Assembly: GCF_036711975.1 (NCBI RefSeq)
Contig: NC_091968.1
Coordinates: 22,816,001 to 22,880,000 of the forward strand
Length of the DNA: 64,000 bases
DNA from: Onthophagus taurus
Lineage: Eukaryota; Arthropoda; Insecta; Coleoptera; Scarabaeidae
Reading direction: 5' to 3'
The notes beneath the pieces are model-generated. The model was not told the origin of the DNA. It ran no database searches and saw nothing but the letters and a program-made list of their open reading frames with translations. Each line of letters starts with the position of its first letter. Positions within the stretch are counted from its first letter, which is position 1. The position numbers and the translations under genes were made by a program. Shown here one piece after another: positions 43,468 through 54,902 of this stretch.

Positions 43468-46400
43468 ATGAAAATGTCGGTTATATTAGCGGGTTTGCGT
43501 AGGAAATATCACATTACCTTTAGATACGTTGTGCGTACGTTAGGGGGAGTACGAAATTTCAGTGCCGAAGGGACTGGGCAATGTGACGATAAGGTAAAAT
43601 TCATTAATATAATTCAATAAATAACCAAAAAGGAGTCCGTTTTTGAAGGACCAAACCAGATTGTTCTTAAAATGGCGCTCATTTCTTTTTTGGTTACAGA
43701 AAGGTCTAATTGTCGGCGTATACCATAACGAAGAAACCGCGGAACCATGTTTTACCCCATCGGGACAAAAATACAATGATAAACTTAATGGGAAACTCTT
43801 CGATCTCGTTAAAGCGTAAAAAAATCCATCAAAGTCAAAAACGTCATTTTAATATTATTTTTTTTTTAATTCTTAGTGCTGGTGGTGAAATAAGACGCGG
43901 TGGAGCTCGTGTTTTCAACAACATCGACAATGAATTTTGGTCGGTTGCCGTCGTTGGATTGGGCAATGAAAAACTCGGTTATAACGAGCAGGAAGCAATT
44001 GATGAGGGTCTTGAAGCAACCCGCGTCGCCGCTGGTATCGGAGCCCAACGTTTGTTAAGTGAAGGCGTCAAACGGATCATGATTGAAGGTCTCGGACATC
44101 CGGAACAAGCGGCCGAGGGTAGTGCGCTCGCTTTGTGGCGATACCAAGATAATAAATCGCGAGATCAATGGATTCAAATTCCAACGTTGGAGCTGTTTGA
44201 CGAACCCGACGCCGAGTCTTTTCAGAGGGGCCTCTTTAAAGCGGAATGTCAAAATTTAGCGAGGAGATTAAGCGACACCCCCGCTAATCAAATGACTCCG
44301 TTACATTTTGCTCAGGAAGCTGTTAATGAGTTGTGTCCTTGTGGTATTAAAGTTGAAGTTCACGATAGGTAATTATTAATTTATGTTGCAATATTAAATT
44401 TTGTACACGCTAACGTGTACGCAAATTAAAAAATTATATACACATGAAACGTCATTACAGCTATGACGTCACGTTTAGCGTGCTTATACTGAATATTATT
44501 TCGGTACACGTTAATAAATTGGAAGTTTTAAGCTTGTATTAAGTATTGTCGATTTCTTCTTACTATCTTAAGTTTATAATTTAATCATTCACTTTCAACA
44601 AAAGAGCATATTACATCGCACCCCGCACAGTGTTAGGAAGTTATGAATATCTGGCCAAAAATCTAATTACAACTAAATGAAGTTGAAACTCAGAGGCGGC
44701 GCTACCGGGGGGTGCCTCCGGGTGCCGCCTAAAAGGGGGCGCCGGCGCCTTTTTAATGTTTTCTCCAACAATTTCTTATCTTTCTTTTGCAGTATTTAGA
44801 CCTGCCAGCAGTAGCTAGTCTTCAGAAAGCAGTATTTAGTCTCCACAAAGCAATTTTAGTCTTTAGAAAACAGTATTTAGTGTTCCAGACGCTCTATTTA
44901 GACCTGTCGACAGTATCTAGTCTTTAGAAAGCAGTATTTAGTCTTCTAGAAGCAGTATCTAGTCTTCTGCCAAAGTTATGTATGTTTTCTCCAAAATATT
45001 TTATCTTTCTTTTGCAATATTTAGACCTGTTAGCAGTACCTAGTCTTCAGAAAGCGGTATTTAGTCTCCACAAAGCAATTTTAGTCGTTAGAAGGCAGTA
45101 TTTAGTGTTCCAGAAGCTGTATTTAGACCTGTCGGAAGTATCTAGTCTTCAAAAAGCAGTTTTTAGTCTCCACAAAGCAATTTTAGTCTTTAGAAAACAG
45201 TATTTAGTGTTCCAGACGCTCTATTTAGACCTGTCGGCAGTATCTAGTCTTTAGAACGCAGTATTTTTAGTCTTCTAGAAGCAGTATCTAGTCTTCTGCC
45301 AAAGTTATGTATGTTTTCTCCAAAATATTTTATCTTTCTTTTGCAATATTTAGACCTGTTAGCAGTATCTAGTCTTCAGAAAGCAGTATTTAGTCTCCAC
45401 AAAGCAATTTTAGTCGTTAGAAGGCAGTATTTAGTGTTCCAGAAGCTGTATTTAGACCTGTCGGAAGTATCTAGTCTTCAGAAAGCAGTTTTTAGTCTTC
45501 TAGAAGCAGTATCTAGTCTTCCGCCAACGTTATGTATGATTTCTCCAAGAATATCTTATCTTTCTTTTGCAGTATTTAGACCTGCCAGCAGTATCTAGTC
45601 TTCAGAAAGCAGTATTTAGTCTCCACAAAGCAATTTTAGTCTTTAGAAAGTAATATTTAGTGTTCCAGACGCTGTATTTCGACCTGTCGGCAGTATCTAG
45701 TCTTCAGAAAGCAGTATTTAGTTTTTAGAAGCAATATCTAGTCTTCTGCCAACGTTATGTATGTTAGAAAAGAAGAATCCAATTGGAAACACATCAACTC
45801 TTGAAATAAATAAATAATTGGTGTTTCCTGATTCTAATTTAGTTACAAATTCCTGCACCGAATAGAACTCGCCTTCCAATAACATTCTCTTCATAGTAAT
45901 TTTAAATTGACTGTTATTTAATGATTTTATTTCGGATGGTATCAAGTTGTATAACTTTATGCCAACATATTTGAAAGAATTCTGGGATTTTTCTATCCTA
46001 TGGTACGGAACCTGAATATCATTTTCGTGTCTGGTATGGTAGTCTTGTATACCATTTCGTATATATAGGTGTTTCTGTGTATGAATATGAGTCAAGCAGG
46101 TTAGTATGAAACAGCTAGGGTATCGTTAAAATTCCTAATTTTTTGAAAATTGTTCTACTCTAATTCCTTTAAAATTCTTACCGCTTTTTTCTGCAGTTTA
46201 AAGATATCGGTTATTTGACTAGATACCCCCCAAACTTCAATTCCATACGTTGCCATACTGTGGAAGTAGGCGTAGTAAACTACTTTAGCTATATCTGATG
46301 ATAAATTCTTGGTCACAACTCTTAAACAATAAACAAACTTGCTAGTTTCTTTTTTAGTTCATTAATATGCTCTGTCCAGGTTAAAGTTTCTGACAACGTA

Positions 46401-49400
46401 ATACCCAAAAATTTAGCACTTTTATTTGTCACATCATCGTTCATTTTTGTATAAAAGATCAGCACCTTGGTTTTTTCCTCATTAAGTTTAAGTTTGTTAA
46501 AATTGATTCTTTTAGCATCGTTTAATGTTTCTGAAGTTTTAAGTTTTAAATCGGTTATATTTCCGCCATAATTTATAAAGGTCGTATCATCAGCGTAGAG
46601 ACACAGTGAATCCGATTGAATGTTACCAGGCGAATCATTAATGTATAACAGAAACAATATTGGTTACAATACTGATCCCTGCGGTACACCAGCCTTGACA
46701 CAATTCCATTTTGATATTTCTGATCAAGGTAGGAACTGAGTAATATTTTTATACCTCCCTTCATTCCATACGCACTTACTTTTTCTATCAAAATTTTATG
46801 ATCCACCAGATCAAACGCCTTAGTGAAATCGCAGAAAGCAATTTGTGTAAACCTTTATTCATCAAAACCGTCAAGAATCAATTGTAGGAGAGCTGTAGTT
46901 GTCGATTTTTGAGGTTGGTACCCATATTGATATTTTGTTATGCGTCATAATCTTCTGCTTTATAATCGATTCAATAATTTTTGACATAGTTGGCAAGATA
47001 GAAATTGGCTGATATTTACTACAGTCATTTTGATCTACAGGTTTCTTTATTGGGACTATTTTGGCAAATTTTAGTTCTTCTGGAAAAATTCCTTCAACCA
47101 GGCATTTATTTATAACTATCGTTAGTTGATTTATTATTAATTCGTTTATTTCTTTGAGTAGCCTTACTGACACTCCATATATGTTTTTGTTGTTTTCAAA
47201 CATCTTATTATTTTTATAATGTCTTGATCTTTGACAATCTTATTATTTATTTTCTTTTTTATTAAAGAGGCTGGATCGATACTTGGATTTCCAATGCTGT
47301 TTGTAATCACGGTTGATGTGCTAGATAAAAAGTTGTTGATATCATCAGGCAGTCTTCCTCATTCTTACATTTTATTTGTCCCGTTTTCTTCTTTGTTATT
47401 TCCCAGGCCGCCGCTATTTTATTATCTGAGTTATAAACATATTTACTTATAGCACTTCTCTTTGCTTGATCAACATGCTTTCTATATTCTTCTTTCAGGT
47501 GTTTGTATAACTTTTTGTGTCTTTCATCGTTCGTCACATCAATTACTGTCTACAAGGCACTCAAATAATTTTTGTACTGATCTAGCTTATCAATTTCCCA
47601 TTTTATTTATCTTTATGGTATCAGTAGATTTTCTCACACTTACCTTTGGAAAAGCTTCATTGTAGCAATTCATAAATGTGGTGTGAAAAAATGTGTAGCT
47701 TGCCTGAGCATCTAAGTTTTTATTATTTAAAGCACCCCAGTCAATTGTTTTAATAAATGTTTAAAGTTGCAAATGGTTTTTTCGTTTATTTTTCTGCACT
47801 GGATTATTTTTTGTATTTTCTTACCGGCTGACAGTGAAAATACCAACGATTGCGCCAAATGATCCCCCAAATGAAAGTTAATTGTATCTGTTTTATATAT
47901 TTCCACGAATTTATGTGCAAAGATATTATCAACGCATCTTTTTCCTCCTACTCTGAATGGTTTGTCGAATACGAGTTGTAAACCATATTCAGCCATTACT
48001 GCCATTAATCTATCACTCACGTTAGATTTTTCATTTATACAAACATTATAGTCCCCCATAATAAATATGGTTTTGTGCTGTTGAGTTTCTGTCAGGTAAT
48101 CAAGAATGCTTTCCATCCTATCAAGGAACTCTTGTTTATCTCCATTTGGTGGATGATATACCAGAACGATGATATGGAACAAAGTTATAGACACCTTTCT
48201 TTATTATAGACTGACAAATCCAATGGTTCTGGTGTGTATGTTCATGTTTAATATAAAAACATGCATATGTTTTGCATTAAAGTCTCCTCCAAGTATAAAT
48301 TTGTTGTCGAGATGTAGTAGAATTTCCTGATAATCTTCTCTTTTGAGATTATGTCTCGATGGTATGTACGTTGCTCCTACAGATATTAAGCCATTAGCAA
48401 CTTTTACCACTGTATCAATATTGTATTGTATTATATCAATATTTATCAATATTGTTTTCTTTAAGTATTATTGGTAGTGTGTTTTGATGCTGTCGAAGAC
48501 CATTGGAATTCCACAGCATTATCTTTATTTGATTTCTTTGGCTTTAGTGCATTCGTTGGTCCAGTGTTCACCAGCACATTTAACACATCTCGGATTTTTG
48601 TGGCAGTAAGTTTTAGTGTGACACCTTTTGCACTGGGGCATTTGTTTTGGCTTTTTGTACTCTTCGATTTTGACACGCATTCCTAATATATTTGACCATA
48701 TCACCATGAACGCGTTTTGGTTTAATTTACACTTTAATATTTTTGTGCTGCCCCAATCGTTCTGCTGTCCTTAATAACACATTTTTGTTTTTTTTCTATT
48801 TCATATTGTCTCAAACTTTTGATGAAGTCATTACAAGAATGAAGTAGTTGGCCACATTTCATTTTTAATAATCTTTAACAACTAAATATGTATCGTTGTT
48901 CGAAAAGCGTAACACATCACTTTATTAACTGAAGTGACACTTTCCCGAGAAAATTCGACAATACCAACATCAAAATTATTAAGTTCTAACGTGCACCAAA
49001 AAATATTCCGTATGTGCACGCTAAACGTGACGTCATCGCTGTGATGACGTAGACACTTCCTAAAAAATTGTTTTTTTAGGGATTGGATTGAAATGAAAAA
49101 GATGGCTGCGTTTATGGCGGTAGCACGTGGATCGTGCGAACCTCCTATTTTTTTAGAAATCAGTTATTGCGGTGGCCCCCCGGATCAAAAACCTTTCTTG
49201 ATAGTCGGAAAGGGAATCACCTTTGACAGTGGTGGTCTTTGTATCAAAACGTGCGCAGGAATGGATATTTACAGAGCGGATATGTGTGGAGCTGCCTGTA
49301 TTGTAGGGGCGATTAGAGCTGCCGCCGCTTTAAGTTTACCGATTAATATTAATTGTTGTATACCGTTGTGCGAAAATATGCCCAGTGGTATGGCGATGAA

Positions 49401-49941
49401 ATGTGGCGATTTGGTGATGGGACTTAATGGAAAGAGCATTATGATTGAGGACACCGATAATGAGGGGCGATTAATTATGGCGGACGCCCTCGTTTATGGG
49501 CAATCCCAGTATAAGCCGAGATTAATTATTGATTTGGCCAGCTTAACACCCGGTATTCGTTCGGCTTTGGGGGCTTCAGCTTCCGGCGTTTTTTGTAATT
49601 CTCAAACTATGTGGTCACAAGTAAGAAAAGCTGGAGTAATAACCGGCGACAGAGTATGGAGAATGCCTTTATGGAAATTTTACACAAGAAAAGTAACCGA
49701 TTATCACTCGCACGATGTAAATAATCGAGGATGGGGTTACGGTGATCCATGTTTGGGAGCGGCGTTTTTGAATGAATTTGTAAATTGTGTCGATTGGATT
49801 CACTTTGATATAACTGGTGTCGGGATGTTGTGCCATGAAAAAGTTTATCCTTATTTGACGTCTGGTAGGATGACGGGAAGACCGACGAGGACGTTAATTC
49901 AACTGTTGTATCAACTGGCGTGTCCTCAACCAGAAAAATAA
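43468..49941 (+). CDS. Leucyl aminopeptidase, M17 family (LAP3-like)
   Basis: This is a dizinc exopeptidase that removes N-terminal residues. Four exons join in phase: 43468-43593, 43700-43815, 43877-44368 and 49080-49941, giving 531 residues. The N-terminus is basic and aliphatic without acids (LAGLRRKYHITFRYVVRTLG), which suits a mitochondrial presequence. The catalytic domain shows VGKGITFDSGG (catalytic Lys and metal Asp), YRADMCGAA (Asp), DTDNEGRLIMADAL (Asp, Glu and catalytic Arg) and the C-terminal GMTGRPTRTLI-like block (RMTGRPTRTLIQLL). All metal ligands and the catalytic Lys and Arg are present, so it should be active. DTDNEGR replaces the usual NTDAEGR, and LASLTPGIRSALG resembles insect LAP variants (Drosophila granny smith or sperm-LAP type) more than vertebrate LAP3. 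Intron 3 is 4.7 kb of transposons. Confidence 0.88.
44691..44756 (+). other. GC-rich hairpin block, hAT-end-like
   Basis: CAGAGGCGGCGCTACCGG, then GTGCCTCCGGGTGCCGCC and GGGGGCGCCGGCGCC: an abrupt GC-rich island in AT-rich DNA, resembling the ends of some hAT elements. The matching other end was not found. Confidence 0.3.
44757..45770 (-). repeat. Minisatellite E, second array, with ~228/326-bp larger units
   Basis: Units are complements of the Lobe-intron motif: AGCAGTATCTAGTCTTCAGA, CAGTATTTAGTCTCCACAAA, AGCAATTTTAGTC. Blocks starting TTTTCTCCAA...ATCTTTCTTTTGCA recur at 44759, 44987, 45313 and 45540. One ~100-bp block is duplicated inside the longer interval. Confidence 0.8.
45718..48194 (-). 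pseudogene. Broken non-LTR retrotransposon (endonuclease-RT ORF)
   Basis: Read on the minus strand from 48194. The C-terminal endonuclease half has IIVLVYHPPNGDKQEFLDR, IFIMGDYNV and CVDNIFAH. A linker with EYRKHVDQAKRSAISKYV follows. RT motifs are FAKIVPIKK ... YQPISILPTMSKIIE, DHKILIEKVSAYG, CLYADDTTFI (catalytic YADD) and LGITLSETLTWTEHI. The tail YHTRHENDIQVPYHR ... GIKLYNLIPSEIK is typical of jockey/CR1-like elements. At least four frameshifts and stops are present, so it is dead. The 5' half of the endonuclease is missing. The 3' end abuts minisatellite E. Confidence 0.8.
48204..48707 (-). pseudogene. Jockey-like ORF1 zinc knuckles and ORF2 start (fragment)
   Basis: On the minus strand: gag-like CCHC knuckles (QCKRCHTKTYCHKNPRCVKC, GEHWTNEC) at 48700-48540, then an endonuclease segment (ISVGATYIPSRHNLKREDYQ, LHLDNKFILGGDFNAKH). 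The reading frames are broken. The GGDFNAKH block duplicates the function of GDYNV in the neighbouring fragment, so two different elements are joined here. Confidence 0.7.
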
Positions 49942-51084
49942 AATTGGAGGCTCGCTTTAAAAACAAAAAAAAATAACTGTTAGTTGAGTATCGTGTGCGC
50001 CTGGCTCTGACTTGTTCTTTTACAATAACGTCTAAAACAATTTAACGCAAGCCCTTCAATAACAAATAATTTTTGCCATCTATTTATCTCTACTCATCAT
50101 CTATTAAAATTTTACACATTCGAAAATACAGCATCGCCACTAAGTTACCTCTCAATCTTTTCTTTTTCGGTCAGTCTCCTTTCCGTTCAGTGAAACACGT
50201 AAAACAAGCAGTGAATTTTTAATACTTTAATATTTTTTTTAGGTCTTTTTGATTGTTTCTCAATCTTTAAATTCCCAAGTTTGAATTTAACAATAATTTT
50301 TTATTACCTTTTTTCTTTTGTGGGTTCTTTTTTTTTGCAAGTGCACGAGTGATTGTAAGTGGGAGACTTGAAAAAACAGGCAGACTGGTCACCTGCCAAG
50401 TTTAAACCGGTTCTAACCTCATCTTTGGGGCGGCCTGTTTAAATTCTTAAATCTTCTCAGCGAACATTATCAATTTACAATATTCCTATAATAGTTTTTT
50501 TTTCTCTTTTTCTCTCTGAACTGGATTGCAATAAGTACGGTACGAAACAGCCTGTACTATTATTAATTTTTAATATAAATTTCCTTTTTTTCAATTCGGC
50601 CCATTTAATATAATTTTCCTGTTGAAAATTAATTATTTTTGGCTCCGCGTTTTGCTTCTCTCTGAAACCCGTTCCCTTTTCTCTTCCGTACCCCACGCAC
50701 TTTATTACAATACCTTTACACATTTTACACATGATGTCTTAGTTTTTTTTATATCTATACCGTCGAGCTAATATGTTTTATTGGGCTAACGGGAAAATTG
50801 GATGTTTTTTTTAATTTTTTTTTTACATAATACATATATTATTATGATTTATTATAAAACAAAATGATGCTAAAATAGATGGTGAAGCAGTATAATTTCT
50901 GTCTTTTATTTATTAATTTTAAACCATTCAATTAAAATATTTCAAAAAAGTTAACAAAATAAAATTGTTAATAGTGGAACGGATAATGATTTTTGAAAAC
51001 GGCTTGTTGCATTAAAAAGAGGATTTTAATTAATAATTGGAAAAAAATAAATGAAATTTTTTTGTTAGATTTGTTGGACTTGTA
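49942..51084. other. LAP 3' flank, no gene recognised
   Basis: The LAP 3' UTR probably lies in the first few hundred bases. A mildly GC-richer stretch (50340-50470) and polypyrimidine tracts occur. The segment 50990-51084 (GGCTTGTTGCATTAAAAAGAGG, written here only as landmarks around 51000 and 51030) resembles a short piece of satellite F. Confidence 0.3.
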
Positions 51085-51267
51085 TGTTGAAATTTTATAT
51101 CAAGAAGCAATCCCAATCAAGCAATTAAAGCAATCAAGAGTGCGTTAAGGTTTTACGAGTAGTTACATATAAAACAAGTGAACGTTATTATTTATTAGTT
51201 GTCAATATAAAAAGATAATAAAAAGGTTTGTTAAAACTGTTAAAACATATCACGCATAATTTTAATA
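51085..51267 (+). repeat. Copia element, 5' LTR (183 bp)
   Basis: It begins TGTTGAAAT and ends TTTTAATA. A TTGTA target duplication precedes it and follows the 3' LTR. Immediately after it, GGTTATGGGCCCAG is the half-tRNA initiator-Met primer site typical of Copia elements. Confidence 0.9.
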
Positions 51268-51341
51268 GGTTATGGGCCCAGATATAAAACAGTAATAAAA
51301 ATAAACCTTTATAAGAAGACAAACTAAAATAAATTAAAAAA

Positions 51342-52213
51342 ATGTCTACAAGTTTTAAAATTGATCCTCTTAAAAAGAATAATTGGGAAACATGGAAGTT
51401 GCAAATGGAAGCCATATTAATTAAAAATGACGCATGGGAGTATGTAAATGGAACATTAAAAAAACCAACTTTAATAGCGGAAAATGATGAATCAATCAAA
51501 AAAATTAGAGAATGGGAAATAAAGGACAGTAAAGCACGATCAGACTTAATACTGTCTATGAACCCTACAGAATTAAAACAAATAAAACATTGTTTAACAT
51601 CGTATGAAGTATGGAAGAAACTAGAAACAATACATCAATCAAGCGGACCGGCTAAAAAGGCATTTCTATTAAAAAAATTGACGTTATCAAAAATGAAAGA
51701 CGGAGAAAATATAAATGAATATTTAAATAATTTCTTTGATACTGTAGACAAACTAAAAGAAATGAATTTAGAAATTAACGAAGATCTACTTACAATAATC
51801 ATGTTATATAGTTTGCCAGAAAAATTCGAAAATTTCCGTATTGCCATTGAAACCAGAGACGATCTCCCAAAACCTGAGGAACTGCGAATTAAGATACTGG
51901 AAGAATATGAAGCAAGAGAAGAAAGAGAAAATAAACAAACCGAAGGAAATGTATTATATGTTAATAAACCAAAAACATTTAATAGAGGATATTTTCAAAA
52001 ACCAAATGAAAATAAATTTAAAAATGAAATGTTCAAATTTAAATGTCATATTTGTGGAAAAATAGGACATAAATCAATAGATTGTTATTTTAATCAAAAG
52101 AAGAAAGTCTTCAAACAATCTAATAGTTCAACATTATATATTAATGAATCAAAAGCAATGATAAATGAAGAAGAAAAGAAAAAGCAAGTTTGGTGTCTCG
52201 ACAGCGGATGTAC
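51342..52213 (+). pseudogene. Copia gag and protease start
   Basis: Gag has the copia signature (NNWETWKLQMEAILIKNDAW, AWEYVNG, SYEVWKKLETIHQSSG, MKDGENINEYLNNF). A CCHC zinc knuckle (CHICGKIGHKSIDC) follows at about residue 228. The protease active site starts (WCLDSGCT) and is cut by the foldback element. The open frame continues artificially into the insertion to a stop near 52370. Confidence 0.9.
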
Positions 52214-52972
52214 TATCGCCCCAACCTTATTTACTACATGGCGTAATGGACAGAAAACAAATCCCCCGCACGGTCGCTTTGCCGAGTACGGCCGAAGAAT
52301 CGGAGACTGGAGGGGCGTACTCATTTTCTCTCGAACCTTTGCTCTAGCCTTGTCGTCTCTTCAACCCTGAAGTGCCGGGCGCCCGACGCCAGCTTAAAGT
52401 CGAGCGCGCCTTGGATTCGAACAAAAATACACAATTTCGTTTTTACAATTCAAATAACTGGACCTATGTTATGACGTAGTCGATATTAAAAATTCATAAA
52501 CTAGTCAAATATATTCATTAAAATAAAATAATTGAACTTTAATAAGTGAAAAAAATTGTTTCTTAATTTTAAATACGTTTCTGTACTGTATATCTTCGTA
52601 AAGTTAAAGAATTTAGCTAAATTCGATGTAAAAATCGTCTCTTAATTTCCATTAGTAATATTTTTTTCTATTTTTTATTCTATTTATATTCTATTTATTA
52701 TTCTTTATTTTATAGAAAGTCTCAATAATTTCAAGCCATTTACGACCATTAATGCGTTTACGCACCGTTTCTTTACATTTTTTTGCGTATTTTTGACATA
52801 AAGCTCTTGCGATTTTTTTTTTCTTGAGTTGATATATTTTTTTGTAATAAGTCTTAAAATTTTACAATAATTTCTCACCTTCATCGTAAATGGGTAAATA
52901 ATAAACTTTTTATTTTTTGTACACTTTAGTAATGTTAAAAAATTTATTACCTTATTCACATAAGGTAATATA

Positions 52973-53346
52973 AATTTTCTTGATAGAAAAAATTTCGAAT
53001 TTTGTTGATGTTACAAGATGGTCTGACCATCTTGTAACATCTACCACAAAAGATGTCCATGCGGAGTTAAATCTTTAAAGTTTTGTAAAAGAATTTTTAC
53101 ATGTATTTTAAGTAAATTTTGTGACAGTAATAATTTTAATTTGTTCACCGCTTTATATTTTCGATGTTAATTTCCTGTAAGATACAATGACTTTTGTCTC
53201 TGATGATGGCTTTTGCCGAAACTAGTTAGACAACAAAAATATAAATAAACCAGTAAAAGTACAACAAAATTCGAAATTTTTTCTATCACGTTAAACAAAC
53301 TGGTATAATGGATATTAACTTCAATTTCAACCGAATATAAATTTTC
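52973..53346 (+). mobile_element. ~360-bp insertion in the foldback left arm, carrying a hammerhead-like motif
   Basis: It is present in the left arm but absent from the right arm, so it inserted later. The 13-base ATATAAATTTTCT occurs at both edges as a probable target duplication, a length more typical of target-primed retrotransposition than of DNA transposition. It contains perfect 26-bp inverted repeats (GATAGAAAAAATTTCG... at 52982 and complement ending at 53287), a 17-bp hairpin (53007-53041, arm ACAAGATGGTC) and the ribozyme-like motif at 53194-53233. Confidence 0.65.
53194..53233 (+). ncRNA. Candidate hammerhead ribozyme (type I, palindromic stem III)
   Basis: The order fits a hammerhead. 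Stem I is TTGTCT (53194-53199) pairing with AGACAA (53228-53233). The core is CTGATGA (53200-53206), followed by one T. Stem II is GGC-TTTT-GCC (53208-53217), then GAA (53218-53220). ACTAGT (53221-53226) is self-complementary and could form stem III between two molecules. T at 53227 would precede the cut. Minimal, dimer-forming hammerheads are known from Penelope-like and related retroelements. The extra T between core and stem II is unusual, and activity is untested. Confidence 0.5.
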
Positions 53347-53659
53347 TGTTGAAACTACCTGTAAACTGAATTTTATAGATTGTTATTTATGAGCATGATA
53401 ATATTCCATATTATAATGAAAAACCATTTGATTTTGAGTATATAATTCATTTATTTACAAAGAAAATTTTATTAATAATAAAGATAGAGTGTGGGACTAC
53501 AATTAATTAGCCCCTGCTACCCACTAAACCCCCCCCCCCCTCTTCTCCCGGACCACCCGGATTTCTGCGGAAGTCGTTATATCCAGGATTCAATTGCAAG
53601 AAAAAAAATATTGATGGTTACTATTAATTTTATTAAGGTTGTCTCAACGTACCGGCTTT

Positions 53660-53700
53660 GGAAGGGGCTCTTCATCCCGCGGGATGAAGAGTTTTATCTT
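53660..53700 (+). other. Perfect 24-bp hairpin at the centre of the foldback element
   Basis: CTCTTCATCCCGCGGGATGA followed by AGAG (53669-53692) is a perfect palindrome in the otherwise non-repeated centre. It could extrude as a hairpin or act as a protein site; no function is known. Confidence 0.5.
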
Positions 53701-54902
53701 TTTCGTCTTGAGGACCACAGCCAGGTATGCGCTTATTGTTTCTCACTTGGTTTTGTCGGTCAGCATTGAAAAAATTAAAAAGATTTCATCAAATATTAAG
53801 AACAGTTTAATAATAAAAATTATACCTATTTAATAATGAATAAAATTTGTTGTCAAAATTTAATAATGGGTGTATAACCCGTTATTATTTTGACATTCTT
53901 CTAATCGGGATGTCATTGAGCCGACCAATCGCTGACATAAATCCGCGGGGGGGTTTTTAGTGGGTAGCAGGGGCTAATTAATTGTAGTCCCATACTCTAT
54001 CTTTATTATTAATAAAATTTTCTTTGTAAATAAATGAATTATATACTCAAAATCAAATCGTTTTTCATTATAATATGGAATATTATCATGCTCATAAATA
54101 ACAATCTATAAAATTCAGTTTACAGGTAGTTTCAACAGAAAATTTATATTACCTTATGTGAATAAGGTAATAAATTTTTTAACATTACTAAAGTGTACAA
54201 AAAATAAAAAGTTTATTGTTTACCCATTTACGATGAAGGTGAGAAATTATTGTAAAATTTTAAGACTTATTACAAAAAAATATATCAACTCAAGAAAAAA
54301 AAATTCGCAAAAGCCTTATGTCAAAAATACGCAAAAAAATGTGAAGAAACGGTGCGTAAACGCATTAATGGTCGTAAATGGCTTGAAATTATTGAGACTT
54401 TCTATAATATTAAACGGTTAAAATGTCATTTTAAATGAGATTAGAAAAAAATATTACTAATGGAAATTAAGAGACGATTTTTACATCGAATTTAGCTAAA
54501 TTCTTTAAGTTTACGAAGATATACAGTACAGAAACGTATTTAAAATTAAGAAACAATTTTTTTCACTTATTAAAGTTCAATTATTTTATTTTAATGAATA
54601 TATTTGACTATTTTATGAATTTTTAAAATCGACTACGTCATAACATTGGTCCAGTTATTTGAATTGTAAAAACGAAATTGTGTATTTTTGTTCGAATCTA
54701 AGGCGCGCTCGACTTTAAGCTGGCGTCGGGCGCCCGACACTTCAGGGTTGAAGAGACGACAAGGCTAGAGCAAAGGTTCGAGAGAAAATGAGTACGCCCC
54801 TCCAGTCTCCGATTTTTCGGCCGTACTCGGCAAAGCGACCGTGCGGGGGATTTGTATTCTGTCCCTTACGCCATGTAGTAAATAAGGTTGGGGCGATAGT
54901 AC

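Larger units (their letters stand above)
44445..49055. mobile_element. Inverted-end element filling LAP intron 3
   Basis: Left TGACGTCACGTTTAGCGTGC (44464-44483) is mirrored at 49014-49033. Imperfect inverted similarity extends about 70 bp on each side (GAATATT ... ACACGTTA). The interior contains minisatellite E and two non-LTR fragments on the minus strand. The ends suggest a DNA transposon or a large foldback element hosting later insertions. Confidence 0.55.
52214..54898. mobile_element. Foldback element, giant inverted repeat inside the copia protease gene
   Basis: The 2685-bp element begins TATCGCCCCAACC and ends GGTTGGGGCGATA, flanked by GTAC on both sides. The arms are nearly complete complements: 52214-52975 plus about 53345-53550 against 53945-54898. 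Only about 400 bp in the middle is unique. The outer 200 bp are GC-rich (GTGCGGGGGATTTGT, GGCGCCCGACGCCAGC), unlike the surroundings. The left arm alone carries the ~370-bp insertion described separately. Each arm contains the same degenerate reading frame (KRINGRKWLEIIETF), perhaps a relic of a gene. It is a Foldback-type or non-autonomous DNA element of unknown superfamily. Confidence 0.85.

Noticed and set aside
44982-45598. Two long plus-strand frames (FSPKYFIFLLQYLDL...) in minisatellite E
   Set aside because: Repeat-driven open frames: the peptide repeats with the DNA unit, and the unit shows no third-position bias.
48471-48686. Plus-strand 71-codon frame
   Set aside because: Antisense shadow of the jockey-like zinc-knuckle region on the minus strand.
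52705-54421. 84-87-codon frames beginning MNKVINFLTLLKC in both foldback arms
   Set aside because: The frames are palindromic twins and A/T-run rich. A different frame (KRINGRKWLEIIETF) looks more protein-like, so neither is called as a gene.
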